From Paenibacillus dendritiformis (GTDB taxonomy: Bacteria > Bacillota > Bacilli > Paenibacillales > Paenibacillaceae), in contig NZ_LDIG01000110.1 of the NCBI RefSeq assembly GCF_015845845.1, positions 1-37,660 of the forward strand: DNA of 37,660 bases, in the 5' to 3' direction. The position numbers and the translations under genes are program-made. Below, piece by piece: positions 1 through 7,065 of the stretch (position 1 is its first letter; every line of letters starts with the position of its first letter). Below the pieces are notes generated by a model, which was not told the DNA's origin, did not search any database, and worked only from the letters and a program-made list of their open reading frames with translations.

Positions 1-256
1 TTTTTCCCTTCAGATCTCCCATAAATGATGATACTGAGATTTTTGGTGGAATCGCTACTAACATATGTACATGATCTGGCATCATGTGACCTTCTAATAT
101 ATCCACTCCCTTGTATTTACATAAACGTTTGAAGATTTCGATCAAATCTTTCCTCACTTGATTACAGATCTCTTTCCGTCTATACTTCGGGGTGAATACA
201 ATGTGGTATTTGCACATCCACTTTGTGTGAGCTAGACTATAGTTCTTGTTTGCCAT
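1..256 (-). CDS. tnpA: IS200-type Y1/HUH transposase TnpA, partial (C-terminus outside window)
   Basis: About 85 N-terminal residues of an IS200 TnpA are visible, beginning MANKNYSLAHTKWMCKYHI. The diagnostic parts are the VFTPKYRR segment near residues 21-28 and PDHVHMLV near 60-67. The latter contains the His-x-His of the HUH nuclease motif, which coordinates the metal for single-strand cleavage. The catalytic tyrosine lies further on, beyond the window edge. The family protein is about 130-155 aa, so roughly 60% is present. The start is the ATG whose complement is at 254-256, with an AAAGGA ribosome binding site buried in the adjacent stem-loop. Whether the element is intact cannot be judged. 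Confidence 0.9.
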   Translation of the reverse strand, partial: MANKNYSLAHTKWMCKYHIVFTPKYRRKEICNQVRKDLIEIFKRLCKYKGVDILEGHMMPDHVHMLVAIPPKISVSSFMGDLKGK

Positions 257-258
257 CT

Positions 259-311
259 AAGACCATTCCTTTCATTGAGCCTGAACATCTCAATTTTATC
301 GGGATGGTCTT
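259..311 (-). promoter_or_regulatory. IS200 tnpA leader stem-loop hiding the ribosome binding site
   Basis: An outer 8-bp stem (259-266 with 304-311, AAGACCAT/ATGGTCTT) encloses an inner 6-bp stem (274-279 with 289-294, ATTGAG/CTCAAT). The tnpA Shine-Dalgarno, complementary to about 267-272, sits inside the fold directly before the start codon. In characterised IS200 elements such a 5'-UTR hairpin represses transposase translation. That role is carried over from the family; the base pairing is seen directly. Confidence 0.7.
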
Positions 312-333
312 GTTGGTCAAACCCTCGATCCCT

Positions 334-378
334 CCACCCGCATAGCGGGTGGTTTTTTGTTTCGTGCGTTTCACGCAC
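334..378 (+). repeat. IS200 left-end hairpins; the first doubles as a terminator
   Basis: The first hairpin pairs 334-341 with 345-352 (CCACCCGC/GCGGGTGG, ATA loop) and is followed by six T residues on the plus strand. The second pairs 364-369 with 373-378 (GTGCGT/ACGCAC, TTC loop). The first resembles the IS200 left-end structure that insulates the element from outside transcription. The second is probably the subterminal structure recognised by TnpA. Confidence 0.65.
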
Positions 379-400
379 TCAACTGGCTAAAGCCCAAATC

Positions 401-426
401 AAAAAAGCCGGCATGGCGCCGGCTTT
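401..426 (-). terminator. Rho-independent terminator of brnQ
   Basis: A GCCGGC/GCCGGC stem (407-412 with 418-423) is extended by A/T pairs. On the minus strand it is followed by six T residues (complement of 401-406). It lies 40 bp past the brnQ stop codon. Confidence 0.8.
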
Positions 427-466
427 GTCAGAAGCTGCTGTCTTGTATTTGGATGACTGCTGCAAC

Positions 467-1828
467 TTACTTTTTGTATTGCGAAGCCGGGGCGCCGGCC
501 TGTCCGCGATTCCAGATCGCTCCGATGGCCCATCCAATCAGCCAGCCGATAATGCCGCCTGCTGCCGCCGGAATGACCCAGCCGATTCCCTGCTTATACA
601 GAGGAAGGTACCCGAGCCACTCCGTAACCTGTTCTACCGGGACTTTGGCCTCCTTCAACCCGTCAAATAAGCTGATGAGCACGGTGCCGATAAGCGCACC
701 GGCATAGACGGACGGGCTCCCGCCGAACAAGCTGTGGCCCAAGGACATCAACAGCAGCACAATCGCTACAGGGTAGATGACCAGCAGCACCGGAACAGAT
801 ACCGACAGAATAGTATTCAACCCCAGATTGGCTACCAACAAGCCCACTAGGCAGGTCAAAAATGCGACTTGATTATAACTGAGCCGGCCGAATAAGGTCG
901 AAAAATACTGGCTGCACGCCGATACGAGCCCGATGCAGGTCGTCAGGCAGGCGAGCGTCACAATGACGGCCAACAACAGTAATCCGGACTGTCCAAATAT
1001 TTTTTGGACGATTTGCGTCAACAGCTGCCCTCCGTTTTGGGCATAGCCGAACTCGGTTACACTCGTCACTCCGAGCCATCCCAGCGCCGCATAGACGAGC
1101 GACAAGCCCAAGCCCGCGATGAGGGCGGCTTGAATCGCGGATTTCGTGATCGCGCGTTTGTCCTGAACGCCTTGATCGCGAATCGAGTTAATGACGATGA
1201 TGCCGAACGCGAGCGCGGCGATCGTATCGAGCGTCAGATAGCCCTCCATAAATCCTTTGACGCCGGGCGACGTCGCATATTCCTTAATCGCAGGCTGCGC
1301 TTCTCCAAGCGGGCTCATCATCGCGGAGATGAACAGCGCCGCGATGGAGAGGAGGAGCAAGGGCGTAAGAATCTTCCCGACGCGATCCACCAATTTGGAT
1401 GGATTCAAGCAGAGCCAATAGACGAGAACAAAGAACGCGAGCGTATAAGCCAGCAGCACCCAACCGTCTGCTTGGAGCGGCTCGGGAAGAAAGGGACGAA
1501 TCCCCATTTCGAAGGACACATTCGCTACGCGCGGAATTCCCATAAAAGGGCCGATCGACAAGTAGGCGATAATGGCGAACAGGATGCCGAACTTCGGATG
1601 TACCCGGCCCGCGAGATGCTGCACGTCACGGCCTGTCATGGCAATCGCGATGACGGCGAGCAGCGGCAAGCCAACGCCGGTTACAATGAAGCCCAGGATG
1701 GCGACGGCGAAGTTGTCTCCCGCCTGCTGCCCCAATATCGGCGGAAAGATTAAGTTCCCCGCGCCAAAAAATAACGAAAAAAGCATGAGTCCCACGAAAA
1801 ATACGTGGCTTTTCGATAGTGATTTCAT
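467..1828 (-). CDS. brnQ: Branched-chain amino acid uptake carrier BrnQ (LIVCS family)
   Basis: This 453-aa integral membrane protein imports leucine, isoleucine and valine by cation symport. The N-terminus has the BrnQ signature GLMLFSLFFGAGNLIFPP (about residues 13-30). About a dozen hydrophobic segments follow through to a short charged C-terminal tail, and the length is normal for the family. The start is the ATG at 1828, preceded by a strong AGGGGGAAG site. The gene stands alone on the minus strand. Its upstream T-box leader ties expression to the charging of a branched-chain tRNA, which supports the substrate assignment. Nothing in the reading frame looks damaged. It is housekeeping transport with no evident link to the NRPS locus, although it could supply the hydrophobic residues those modules appear to use. 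Confidence 0.95.
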   Translation of the reverse strand: MKSLSKSHVFFVGLMLFSLFFGAGNLIFPPILGQQAGDNFAVAILGFIVTGVGLPLLAVIAIAMTGRDVQHLAGRVHPKFGILFAIIAYLSIGPFMGIPRVANVSFEMGIRPFLPEPLQADGWVLLAYTLAFFVLVYWLCLNPSKLVDRVGKILTPLLLLSIAALFISAMMSPLGEAQPAIKEYATSPGVKGFMEGYLTLDTIAALAFGIIVINSIRDQGVQDKRAITKSAIQAALIAGLGLSLVYAALGWLGVTSVTEFGYAQNGGQLLTQIVQKIFGQSGLLLLAVIVTLACLTTCIGLVSACSQYFSTLFGRLSYNQVAFLTCLVGLLVANLGLNTILSVSVPVLLVIYPVAIVLLLMSLGHSLFGGSPSVYAGALIGTVLISLFDGLKEAKVPVEQVTEWLGYLPLYKQGIGWVIPAAAGGIIGWLIGWAIGAIWNRGQAGAPASQYKK

Positions 1829-1874
1829 CTTTTCTTCCCCCTAGATATCTTGACGCTTTTGTACCCAAAACGCA

Positions 1875-2173
1875 AAAAATCCGCCCCTCCCCAGGGACGG
1901 ATTGTGATCCGCGTTACCACCCATTTTCACGGAGCAGGTTGTTATCATTCCCGCACCATGCAGCTCACTACGTACTGATATACCATACCATACGCATTCC
2001 GGATAACGGTGGAAGTCCGTCGCAGCTTACTCGAGTTCAGCCGCGCTTCTCGGAGATGACCTTCAGTTATGAGCCGAACGTTGGCTTGCAGCATACGCCA
2101 ACTCTCTGGGGATCGGGATTCATAGCCTACTCTTCTCGTCCATGAAATTTACGCCAAGTGATTTGTTATCTAT
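1875..2173 (-). promoter_or_regulatory. T-box leader (riboswitch) controlling brnQ
   Basis: On the minus strand the conserved T-box GGTGGTAACGCGG lies at 1909-1921. An intrinsic terminator with AATCCGTCCC paired to GGGGCGGATT and a T-run follows at 1875-1903. Upstream is a stem I with an AGTA-type loop and an upper helix TATGA/TCATA. The specifier loop reads ...GAAGGTCATCTC. If the purine after the specifier is the A at 2057, the specifier is GTC (Val, 2058-2060); shifting the register gives ATC (Ile). Uncharged tRNA would stabilise the antiterminator and switch brnQ on. The T-box and terminator are clear; the specifier choice is inference. Confidence 0.9.
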
Positions 2174-2179
2174 TTTCAC

Positions 2180-2208
2180 ATAATACCATGGAGCTTGTCT
2201 ATGCACAA
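2180..2208 (-). promoter_or_regulatory. Sigma-A-type promoter for the brnQ T-box transcript
   Basis: On the minus strand TTGTGC (2208-2203) and TATTAT (2185-2180) are separated by exactly 17 bp. This places the transcription start near 2173, just ahead of the T-box stem I. Confidence 0.6.
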
Positions 2209-2294
2209 TATTTCACAACATATTCCTGGCAGGCTATTATAATTGCTCTACGGTAAAACACATCAGCCTTGGATATAAAAATGGTTGGAGAACG

Positions 2295-2639
2295 TCAAAC
2301 CTTTATGAAGTTAATTCCGTAGTGTTCCGCGAACCACATGCCTTTAATCAAATGAAAAAAGCGCATGATTTTTTTGAGTGCCGCAGCAATAATCAATGAA
2401 TCGGGGGCTTTTACAATTCTCTTGTTCTCTCCTTATTGCTCTAGCCTGATTTCTCCGGCAATTGTAGCTATTCCGTTATTAACTTCAATAAAACGGCTCT
2501 CGTTAATACGATTTATCGCTTTCATTTCAGATTTATTTTTTGCCCCGCTGATTAATTCGCACTTGGTTATGACGAAGAAATAAAACCCATTGGAGTCTTT
2601 CTGTAGTTTATGGCTTGTAGTAAACCACTTTATTGTCAT
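2295..2639 (-). pseudogene. Unidentified small gene interrupted by an in-frame stop
   Basis: A 68-codon ORF from the ATG at 2639 ends at a TAA (2435-2433). The same frame then stays open for another 45 codons to a TGA at 2295. The first part includes NGFYFFVITKCELISGAKNK and ends GEIRLEQ; the second includes APDSLIIAAALKKIMRFFHL and WFAEHYGINFIK. Both halves have ordinary protein composition, so one nonsense mutation in a gene of about 115 codons is the simplest reading. I do not recognise the family. The ribosome binding site is weak (AGGG about 10 nt upstream), and an in-frame stop sits just before the ATG, so the 5' end may also be missing. The region is AT-rich and next to other broken genes. 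Confidence 0.4.
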
Positions 2640-2729
2640 CGTTTAATAGCCCTATTGCAATATTTGTACCAAGAATGATTCCTTTCGTCACCATTCCTCC
2701 CTCATTTCCTTTGTTTCCTCTAACCATTC

Positions 2730-3428
2730 TTGCTGAAAGGGGATATGGAAAGGGAAGCCTTGCGAATTTCTGGCGGAAAAGTAGAGGTTCTTGCTGGAAT
2801 CACCGCAGAGGAATACGCAGCCTTTTTGCATCGATCGGAATGGAGAGACAAAGAGAACTACTTCGACCTGGTAGAGAGATTCTCGAATGCGCTCTTTACT
2901 TTTCCAACCTATGAGTTCATGGCTTCTTTCCATGATACCGGCAGTCGGACTTATGTATTCCAGTTCAATTATCCGTCGCCGGATCCTTATTTATTAGCCT
3001 ACCATTGCATTGAATTGCCGTTTGTATTCGGCAATTTCGAGAAATGGGACAATGCCCCGATACTGGAAAATATGAACACGGAAGAAGCGCGGCATTTATC
3101 GGACCAAATTCAAGGGTATTTTCTCGGTTATATTAAAAATGGCATGCCTGAACATGAAGGCAGTATCGATTGGCCGATATATGAAAGAAGCCGCCGTAAC
3201 GTACTTATCTTTGACAAAGCATTAGAAAGAAAAGTGATCAGCGCGCCCGTTTCCTCCGCGGACAGCATTTTTGGAAAAGTAGATATTTCCCATTTCTGGG
3301 ACGATTGTGATTACGCGTTAGAGGAATATGTTAGCGAGCCGCCGACGGACGAGCTTATCGCCTCCATCGAGGAAGAACTCGGATATAAGATGCCTGCTTC
3401 TTATATTGCGCTGATGAAGCAGGCGTGA
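2730..3428 (+). pseudogene. Carboxylesterase C-terminal fragment joined to the start of an SMI1/KNR4 protein
   Basis: The 232-codon frame is a chimera. Residues about 10-165 resemble the C-terminal part of type-B carboxylesterases, including AYHCIELPFVFGNF with the expected catalytic His. The upstream part with the GxSxG nucleophile is absent. Residues about 183-232 (ISHFWDDCDYALEEY, PTDELIASIEEELGYKMPAS) match the start of SMI1/KNR4-family proteins, often immunity proteins, but stop at ALMKQA where that domain should continue. Neither half can be complete. The listed start is a TTG; the ATG at 2745 has AAAGGGG only 2 nt away, so translation is doubtful. A terminator follows at 3439. It is best read as a deletion scar. 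Confidence 0.65.
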
Positions 3429-3933
3429 TTTTCGTGCTTGCCGGATCAACCGCGGGCGGTTGATCCGGCATTTTACGATATTCCCACGCGTCAAGCTTGC
3501 TTTGTTCCAAGTCCCAATACCAGCAATATTCGGTCGCGAACACAATCGCATCTTCCATTTGATCATGGGCAAAAGCGAGCTGGAGCATTTCCTTGCCTAA
3601 TCCGAGCGAACGATACCTTCCGGCGACTTCAATAGCGCCGAATTCGATCAAATCTTCCATCCGCGCTTCTCCCCAAGGTTCTCGTTCATCCGGATAGTGG
3701 AACGTCACATAACCGACTATCGTATCGCCATCGCGCGCCAAAATAATTCTCCCCTCGGGGAGAGCCGCAATGTCCTCAAGCGCTCTATGCTGATCCTCGG
3801 GAGCGCGAAACGTCTTCAGGTCCGCATGCATTCGGAGAGCGCGCAGCTTCTCGGGAGCTACCGGCCCTTCCACGACCAATACGCTATTGTTCCGCCGCAG
3901 CCTCCGGGAGGAATAATGCTTCCTATGCTCCAT
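3355..3933 (-). pseudogene. acuA: Truncated acetoin-utilisation acetyltransferase AcuA (GNAT family)
   Basis: The first ~155 residues are clearly AcuA-like: VLVVEGPVAPEKLRALRMHA, ALPEGRIILARDGDTIVGYV, EDLIEFGAIEVAGRYRSLG and WYWDLEQSKLDAWEYRK. AcuA is the GNAT enzyme that acetylates and inactivates acetyl-CoA synthetase in Bacillus. The acetyl-CoA loop (RSLGLGK) is present. After WEYRK (about 3471) homology stops: the remaining ~37 codons read through the 3439-3470 hairpin and then antisense to the SMI1 fragment. AcuA normally continues about 60 residues further, so the C-terminal part of the fold is lost and the protein is probably inactive. The start at 3933 has a GAGGTG site. The usual acuBC partners are not present. 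Confidence 0.75.
3439..3475 (+). terminator. Strong hairpin with short T-run between converging gene remnants
   Basis: A perfect 14-bp stem (3439-3452 with 3457-3470, TGCCGGATCAACCG and its complement) with a CGGG loop is followed by TTTTA on the plus strand. The minus side has no T-run. It also encodes the abnormal tail of the truncated acuA, so it appears to lie at the rearrangement junction. Confidence 0.7.
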
Positions 3934-4028
3934 ACGCTACACCTCATCATATAAGGATGATTGTTCCGTTTTGCAGCCCAGATGTGAAAGAATGATCCCC
4001 CCAGAGCAATATTTTACCAAACTTCAAT

Positions 4029-4060
4029 GCCGCGCAGAACGATCCGCGGCTTTTTCTTTT
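4029..4060 (+). terminator. Intrinsic terminator with no plus-strand gene ahead of it
   Basis: Stem GCCGCG/CGCGGC (4029-4034 with 4045-4050) is followed by TTTTTCTTTT on the plus strand. The only upstream neighbour on this strand is the esterase/SMI1 remnant, which has its own hairpin. It may be left over from a deleted gene or may shield the regulator operon. Confidence 0.55.
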
Positions 4061-4068
4061 TGAAACCG

Positions 4069-4101
4069 TTGCTGGAAAAACCAATATGCGATATATTGGT
4101 T
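4069..4101 (+). promoter_or_regulatory. Promoter and palindromic operator of the gntR/efflux operon
   Basis: A perfect 9-bp inverted repeat AACCAATAT-N5-ATATTGGTT spans 4079-4101. Inside its right half lies the -10-like TATATT (4092-4097), 17 bp from a weak -35 TTGCTG (4069-4074). A dimeric GntR protein bound here would block RNA polymerase, so autorepression by the adjacent regulator is likely. The repeat is seen directly; the ligand and binding are inferred. Confidence 0.6.
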
Positions 4102-4103
4102 TT

Positions 4104-4763
4104 ATGGAAAAGGATATGATCAAACCAATTAAGCGAATGTCGTTACGAGATGAAGTCTATCTCACGTTAAAGAAGGCCATCATTGATTTGGAATTACAGC
4201 CTGAGCAGCGTTTGCACGACAAGGAGTTAGCTGAAAAATTCGGAATTAGCCGCACTCCTGTCCGGGAGGCATTGAAGCGTCTTGAGGATGAAGGGCTTGT
4301 GGAGTCGATTCCGGGTTCGATTACTCGCGTTGCTCCATTGCATCTGGAGGAAGCGAAGCATGCCTTTCCGGTGGTAGCCGTCTTGCATGCTTTGGCAGCT
4401 CGCGTGGCGGTTCCGTTACTGCAAGAGTCCGATATGGAAAAATTGGAATTCAGCAATAAGGCTTTGCTGGCGGCTATGAAGAAAAAAGACATTATAAAAG
4501 CCATTGAAGCTGATGAGTTGTTTCATCATGTTTTTCTGGACGTGGCAGGCAATCCTGAAATCATGCGCGCGCTGGAACGAAGCATATCCAAAATTCAGCG
4601 TCTTGAAATTTCTCAATTTGCCTCTGTAAAGGGTCTCAAGTCAGTAGAACAGCATCGGCAAATTATAGAAGCTTGTAAAAAGAAAGACGTAGAAGCGGCA
4701 GCTCGTCTTGTGGAACAGAACTGGTTAAGTCTTGGAGAGATATTAACTTATGAAACAGATTGA
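4104..4763 (+). CDS. GntR-family transcriptional regulator, FCD (FadR-like) subfamily
   Basis: The protein is about 220 aa. An N-terminal winged helix (SLRDEVYLTLKKAIIDLELQ, then ELAEKFGISRTPVREALKRL and the wing GLVESIPG) is followed from about residue 90 by an all-helical FCD ligand domain. That domain has the metal-site-like EADELFHHVFLD and EQHRQIIEA. Such proteins are dimeric, ligand-responsive repressors. An in-frame ATG at 4086 would extend the frame by six codons, but it lies inside the palindrome and upstream of the predicted transcription start. I therefore prefer 4104, or 4116 where AAGG is close by. The 3' end overlaps the downstream permease by 14 bp, so the pair is co-transcribed and the permease is the likely regulated target. 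Confidence 0.88.
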   Translation: MEKDMIKPIKRMSLRDEVYLTLKKAIIDLELQPEQRLHDKELAEKFGISRTPVREALKRLEDEGLVESIPGSITRVAPLHLEEAKHAFPVVAVLHALAARVAVPLLQESDMEKLEFSNKALLAAMKKKDIIKAIEADELFHHVFLDVAGNPEIMRALERSISKIQRLEISQFASVKGLKSVEQHRQIIEACKKKDVEAAARLVEQNWLSLGEILTYETD

Positions 4764-5742
4764 AGCAGGTAAACTTCGTCCGATTTTGCTGGGGATTTGT
4801 GCGGCTTTCTTTTTTGCGTTTACCTTTATACTGAATCGAGCCATGGAACTATCAGGCGGAAGCTGGGTATGGAGCGCTTCGCTGCGATTTATATTTATGG
4901 TTCCATTCCTGCTGCTTCTTGTGATCAGCAGGAAGCGATTGCGGCCGTTATGGCAAGTGATGAAGGAAAATCCCGGGACATGGTTTTTATGGAGCTTTGT
5001 AGGGTTTGGCCTCTTCTATGCTCCCTTGTGCTTTGCGGCCGCGCATGCGCCAGGATGGGTGATTGCCGGGACGTGGCAAATGACAATCATATCAGGTTCT
5101 TTATTGGCTCCGCTGTTCACGGAGACCATGCTGACACCGGATGGGCTCATGAAGAAAAGAAACAAAATTCCGTTTAAAGGATTGGTTATGTCCTTTGTCA
5201 TTCTTCTCGGGATTATTCTGATGCAAGTGGAGCAAGCCCGATATCTTGCGGCCAAAGATATTTTATTGGGGATTATACCTGTCATTGTCGCTTCATTTGC
5301 CTATCCGCTCGGTAATCGCAAGATGATGGAGATATGCGGAGACCGTGTGGATGCTTATCAGCGGGTACTTGGAATGACATTGGCCAGCTTGCCATTCTGG
5401 TTTTTACTGTCCTTGTATGGTTTTTTTGTAGAGGGAGCGCCAAGCCAAGAGCAAACGATACAATCTGTACTCGTCGCTGTTTTCTCAGGGGTCATCGCGA
5501 CGGTATTGTTTTTTCAAGCGACTGATATGGTCAGAGGAGATATGCCAAAGCTGGCCGCCGTGGAAGCGACTCAATCGATGGAAGTGCTTTTTGCCGTTAT
5601 CGGAGAGATCGCGTTATTGGCTTCTCCGCTTCCCTCTATGTTATCTTGGTGCGGCATGTTCGTCATCATGCTGGGAATGATGCTGCATAGTTATGTATCT
5701 CATAAGGATGAAAAGATACGCCACCAAGATGTTCACACCTAA
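4750..5742 (+). CDS. EmrE/DMT-superfamily multidrug-efflux-type permease
   Basis: A 330-aa membrane protein with about ten hydrophobic helices, beginning LLGICAAFFFAFTFILNRAM. Later segments include GWVIAGTWQMTIISGSLLAP and FFQATDMVRGDMPKLAAVEATQSMEVLFAVIGE. The pattern and length fit the ten-helix drug/metabolite transporter family annotated as multidrug resistance efflux (EmrE-like), distinct from the four-helix SMR proteins. It starts inside the end of the GntR gene, indicating translational coupling, and a terminator follows 14 bp after the stop. The substrate cannot be read from sequence. It lies about 700 bp upstream of the pab/NRPS operon but in its own transcription unit, so a self-resistance role is possible without direct support. 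Confidence 0.8.
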   Translation: MKQIEAGKLRPILLGICAAFFFAFTFILNRAMELSGGSWVWSASLRFIFMVPFLLLLVISRKRLRPLWQVMKENPGTWFLWSFVGFGLFYAPLCFAAAHAPGWVIAGTWQMTIISGSLLAPLFTETMLTPDGLMKKRNKIPFKGLVMSFVILLGIILMQVEQARYLAAKDILLGIIPVIVASFAYPLGNRKMMEICGDRVDAYQRVLGMTLASLPFWFLLSLYGFFVEGAPSQEQTIQSVLVAVFSGVIATVLFFQATDMVRGDMPKLAAVEATQSMEVLFAVIGEIALLASPLPSMLSWCGMFVIMLGMMLHSYVSHKDEKIRHQDVHT

Positions 5743-5756
5743 ATCAACCTTACGGA

Positions 5757-5799
5757 GAAGAACCTCCCGAGCGCTGGCTTTAGAGGTTCTTCGTTTTTT
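5757..5799 (+). terminator. Intrinsic terminator of the gntR/efflux operon
   Basis: Stem GAAGAACCTC/GAGGTTCTTC (5757-5766 with 5783-5792) is followed by G and six T residues. It lies 14 bp past the permease stop and separates this unit from the NRPS promoter. Confidence 0.85.
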
Positions 5800-6035
5800 G
5801 ATTTTGAACACCTTTTCACTTAAATTTCAGATTTTCCGATCAGACCATAATACAAGAGTTGATTCAGAGCGCGAAGTATCGAAGGATCGGCTCGTACAAA
5901 AAATCCAGGCCGGGCGAGTGTATCTTTAAACATCTGAATAGCAGTTTGCGGTCATCGATTTTAACTTGGCGTTCAAGAGAAGACAGAGACGGAACGGATG
6001 ATAGGGGCGCGGCTAAGCTCACGCGATTGGAAGAT
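5800..6035. other. Spacer without a recognisable gene
   Basis: Short ORFs here have no ribosome binding site or recognisable motif. I see no RNA gene or repeat. The stretch is AT-rich at first and becomes GC-richer toward the promoter at 6036. Confidence 0.5.
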
Positions 6036-6065
6036 TTGACACTTTTGCAATTTTGTTAATATAAT
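6036..6065 (+). promoter_or_regulatory. Consensus sigma-A promoter for the pab-NRPS operon
   Basis: A perfect -35 TTGACA (6036-6041) and a perfect -10 TATAAT (6060-6065) are separated by 18 bp. The predicted start is near 6072, about 364 nt before pabA. No other candidate of this quality lies between the upstream terminator and the pab genes. An exact match to both hexamers suggests strong basal transcription, perhaps controlled downstream through the leader. Confidence 0.75.
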
Positions 6066-6071
6066 ATTGCT

Positions 6072-6435
6072 CAAGTGGAATATTTTCTTATATTTCTGCA
6101 TTGTCACACCCTACCGCATCGTAACCCCATGAATATCCTCACAAGAAGCAACTGATCATCTTTACCAGGCTGCGCCTGGGAGCACGAACCGGAAGCGAAG
6201 TTAAGCCGCTTCATCTGGAGCGGGAGTCGTTCTCTCCAGTCGAGGAGAGATAAAGCGGGTTTCCCGCAGTCCAGCCGCACTGCCGGGCGAGGTGCAATGC
6301 GATCATGCCGTCTCCGTCGAATCCGGTCTAGATGAAGAATCTGCACATAGGACGCGACAGAAGAACAGGAACACTCCCTTCTCCGTTTTCTCCGCATCCA
6401 AGTTGGCAGTTCAATACGAGTGATGGAGGAATCAT
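6072..6435 (+). promoter_or_regulatory. Long structured 5' leader of the pab-NRPS operon
   Basis: Four short perfect hairpins follow each other: 6165-6170/6174-6179 (CCAGGC, TGC loop), 6192-6197/6207-6212 (GAAGCG), 6231-6237/6244-6250 (TCTCTCC), and 6255-6259/6263-6267 (GCGGG, TTT loop). None is followed by a T-run, so this is not a simple attenuator, and there is no T-box sequence. No reading frame in it is convincing. I do not recognise a riboswitch class. A regulatory leader is inferred from length and structure only. Confidence 0.45.
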
Positions 6436-7065
6436 ATGCTTGTGCTGATCGATAATTTTGATTCGTTTACCTACAACCTGGTACAGTACATTTCAGAGCT
6501 GGGACAGGCCGTCCAGGTCTATCGAAATGATTCTGTAACATTGAAAGCGATAGAAGCCCTGTCTCCGGATTATATTGTGATTTCGCCGGGACCATCGAAT
6601 CCGGATCATGCAGGGATCTCGCTTGAGGCGATCCGGTATTTTGCCGGCAAGATTCCGATTCTTGGCGTTTGCCTCGGCCATCAGGCCATCGGACAGGCAT
6701 TTGGCGGCAAAGTCGCTTCTGCAAGTCAACTTATGCATGGCAAAACATCAGATATTGTGCATGACGGCAAAACGCTGTTCCATGACCTGCCGAATCCGCT
6801 TACGGTGGCGAGGTATCACTCTCTGATTGTCGAGCCAGATGTTCCTGAGCCGCTCGAAGTTACGGCTTGGACAAGCGAGGGGGAGGTAATGGGACTTCGA
6901 CATAAGGAATATGCCGTGGAAGGAGTCCAATTTCACCCCGAATCCATTATTACGCCGTACGGCAAGCACATTCTTGCTAACTTTCTTCAGTCCTATTCAG
7001 GGAAGATACCAAGGAGGGTTCACCATGATGAAGCAGGGACAAACATCCCCCTATATTCTGTTTGA
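6436..7065 (+). CDS. pabA: Aminodeoxychorismate synthase glutamine amidotransferase subunit (PabA/TrpG family)
   Basis: A class I glutamine amidotransferase of 209 aa. It hydrolyses glutamine and passes ammonia to the chorismate-binding partner. The N-terminal signature is [15 protein letters not shown]; the nucleophile is Cys79 in GVCLGHQ and the other catalytic pair is His167/Glu169 in FHPES. TrpG and PabA cannot be separated by this protein alone. The partner gene carries the PabB-type lysine, so PabA is preferred. The start at 6436 has a GGAGGA site. The last 41 bp overlap the next gene, indicating translational coupling. Its position at the head of an NRPS operon, rather than beside folate genes, suggests a duplicated copy used for secondary metabolism. 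Confidence 0.93.
   Translation: MLVLIDNFDSFTYNLVQYISELGQAVQVYRNDSVTLKAIEALSPDYIVISPGPSNPDHAGISLEAIRYFAGKIPILGVCLGHQAIGQAFGGKVASASQLMHGKTSDIVHDGKTLFHDLPNPLTVARYHSLIVEPDVPEPLEVTAWTSEGEVMGLRHKEYAVEGVQFHPESIITPYGKHILANFLQSYSGKIPRRVHHDEAGTNIPLYSV
7011..7018 (+). promoter_or_regulatory. Ribosome binding site that fixes the pabB-pabC start
   Basis: AAGGAGGG ends 6 nt before the ATG at 7025 (a second ATG follows at 7028). The frame is open further upstream to 6911, but no comparable site exists there and that stretch is pabA coding sequence. Confidence 0.75.

Larger units (their letters stand above)
1..390. mobile_element. IS200/IS605-family insertion sequence, left-end portion
   Basis: This is the left end of an IS200-type element: a small tnpA reading leftward off the window, its leader stem-loop, and two subterminal hairpins (334-352 and 364-378), followed by a short tip ending near position 390. 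These single-strand transposons have no terminal inverted repeats; the hairpins are what the HUH transposase recognises. The exact cleavage site cannot be fixed from one copy, so the right boundary is approximate. The rest of the element lies outside the window. Confidence 0.85.

Noticed and set aside
1004..1753. 249-codon plus-strand ORF over brnQ
   Set aside because: Shadow of brnQ: charged, low-complexity translation with no ribosome binding site.
2365..2583. 72-codon plus-strand ORF
   Set aside because: It is antisense to the minus-strand frame with more protein-like composition and has no ribosome binding site.
5693..5929. 78-codon ORF with a faint FlgM-like ending
   Set aside because: It starts inside the permease gene, crosses the terminator and matches only loosely; there are no flagellar genes nearby.
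6181..6215. Resemblance of the leader (GGAAG...AGTTAAGC) to 5S rRNA
   Set aside because: Only a short match; the flanking sequence does not form the 5S helices and no rRNA neighbours are present.
6104..6397. 97-codon minus-strand ORF in the pab leader
   Set aside because: Arg/Ser-rich translation without motifs or a ribosome binding site; it is antisense to the hairpin-rich leader and best explained by GC-rich structure.
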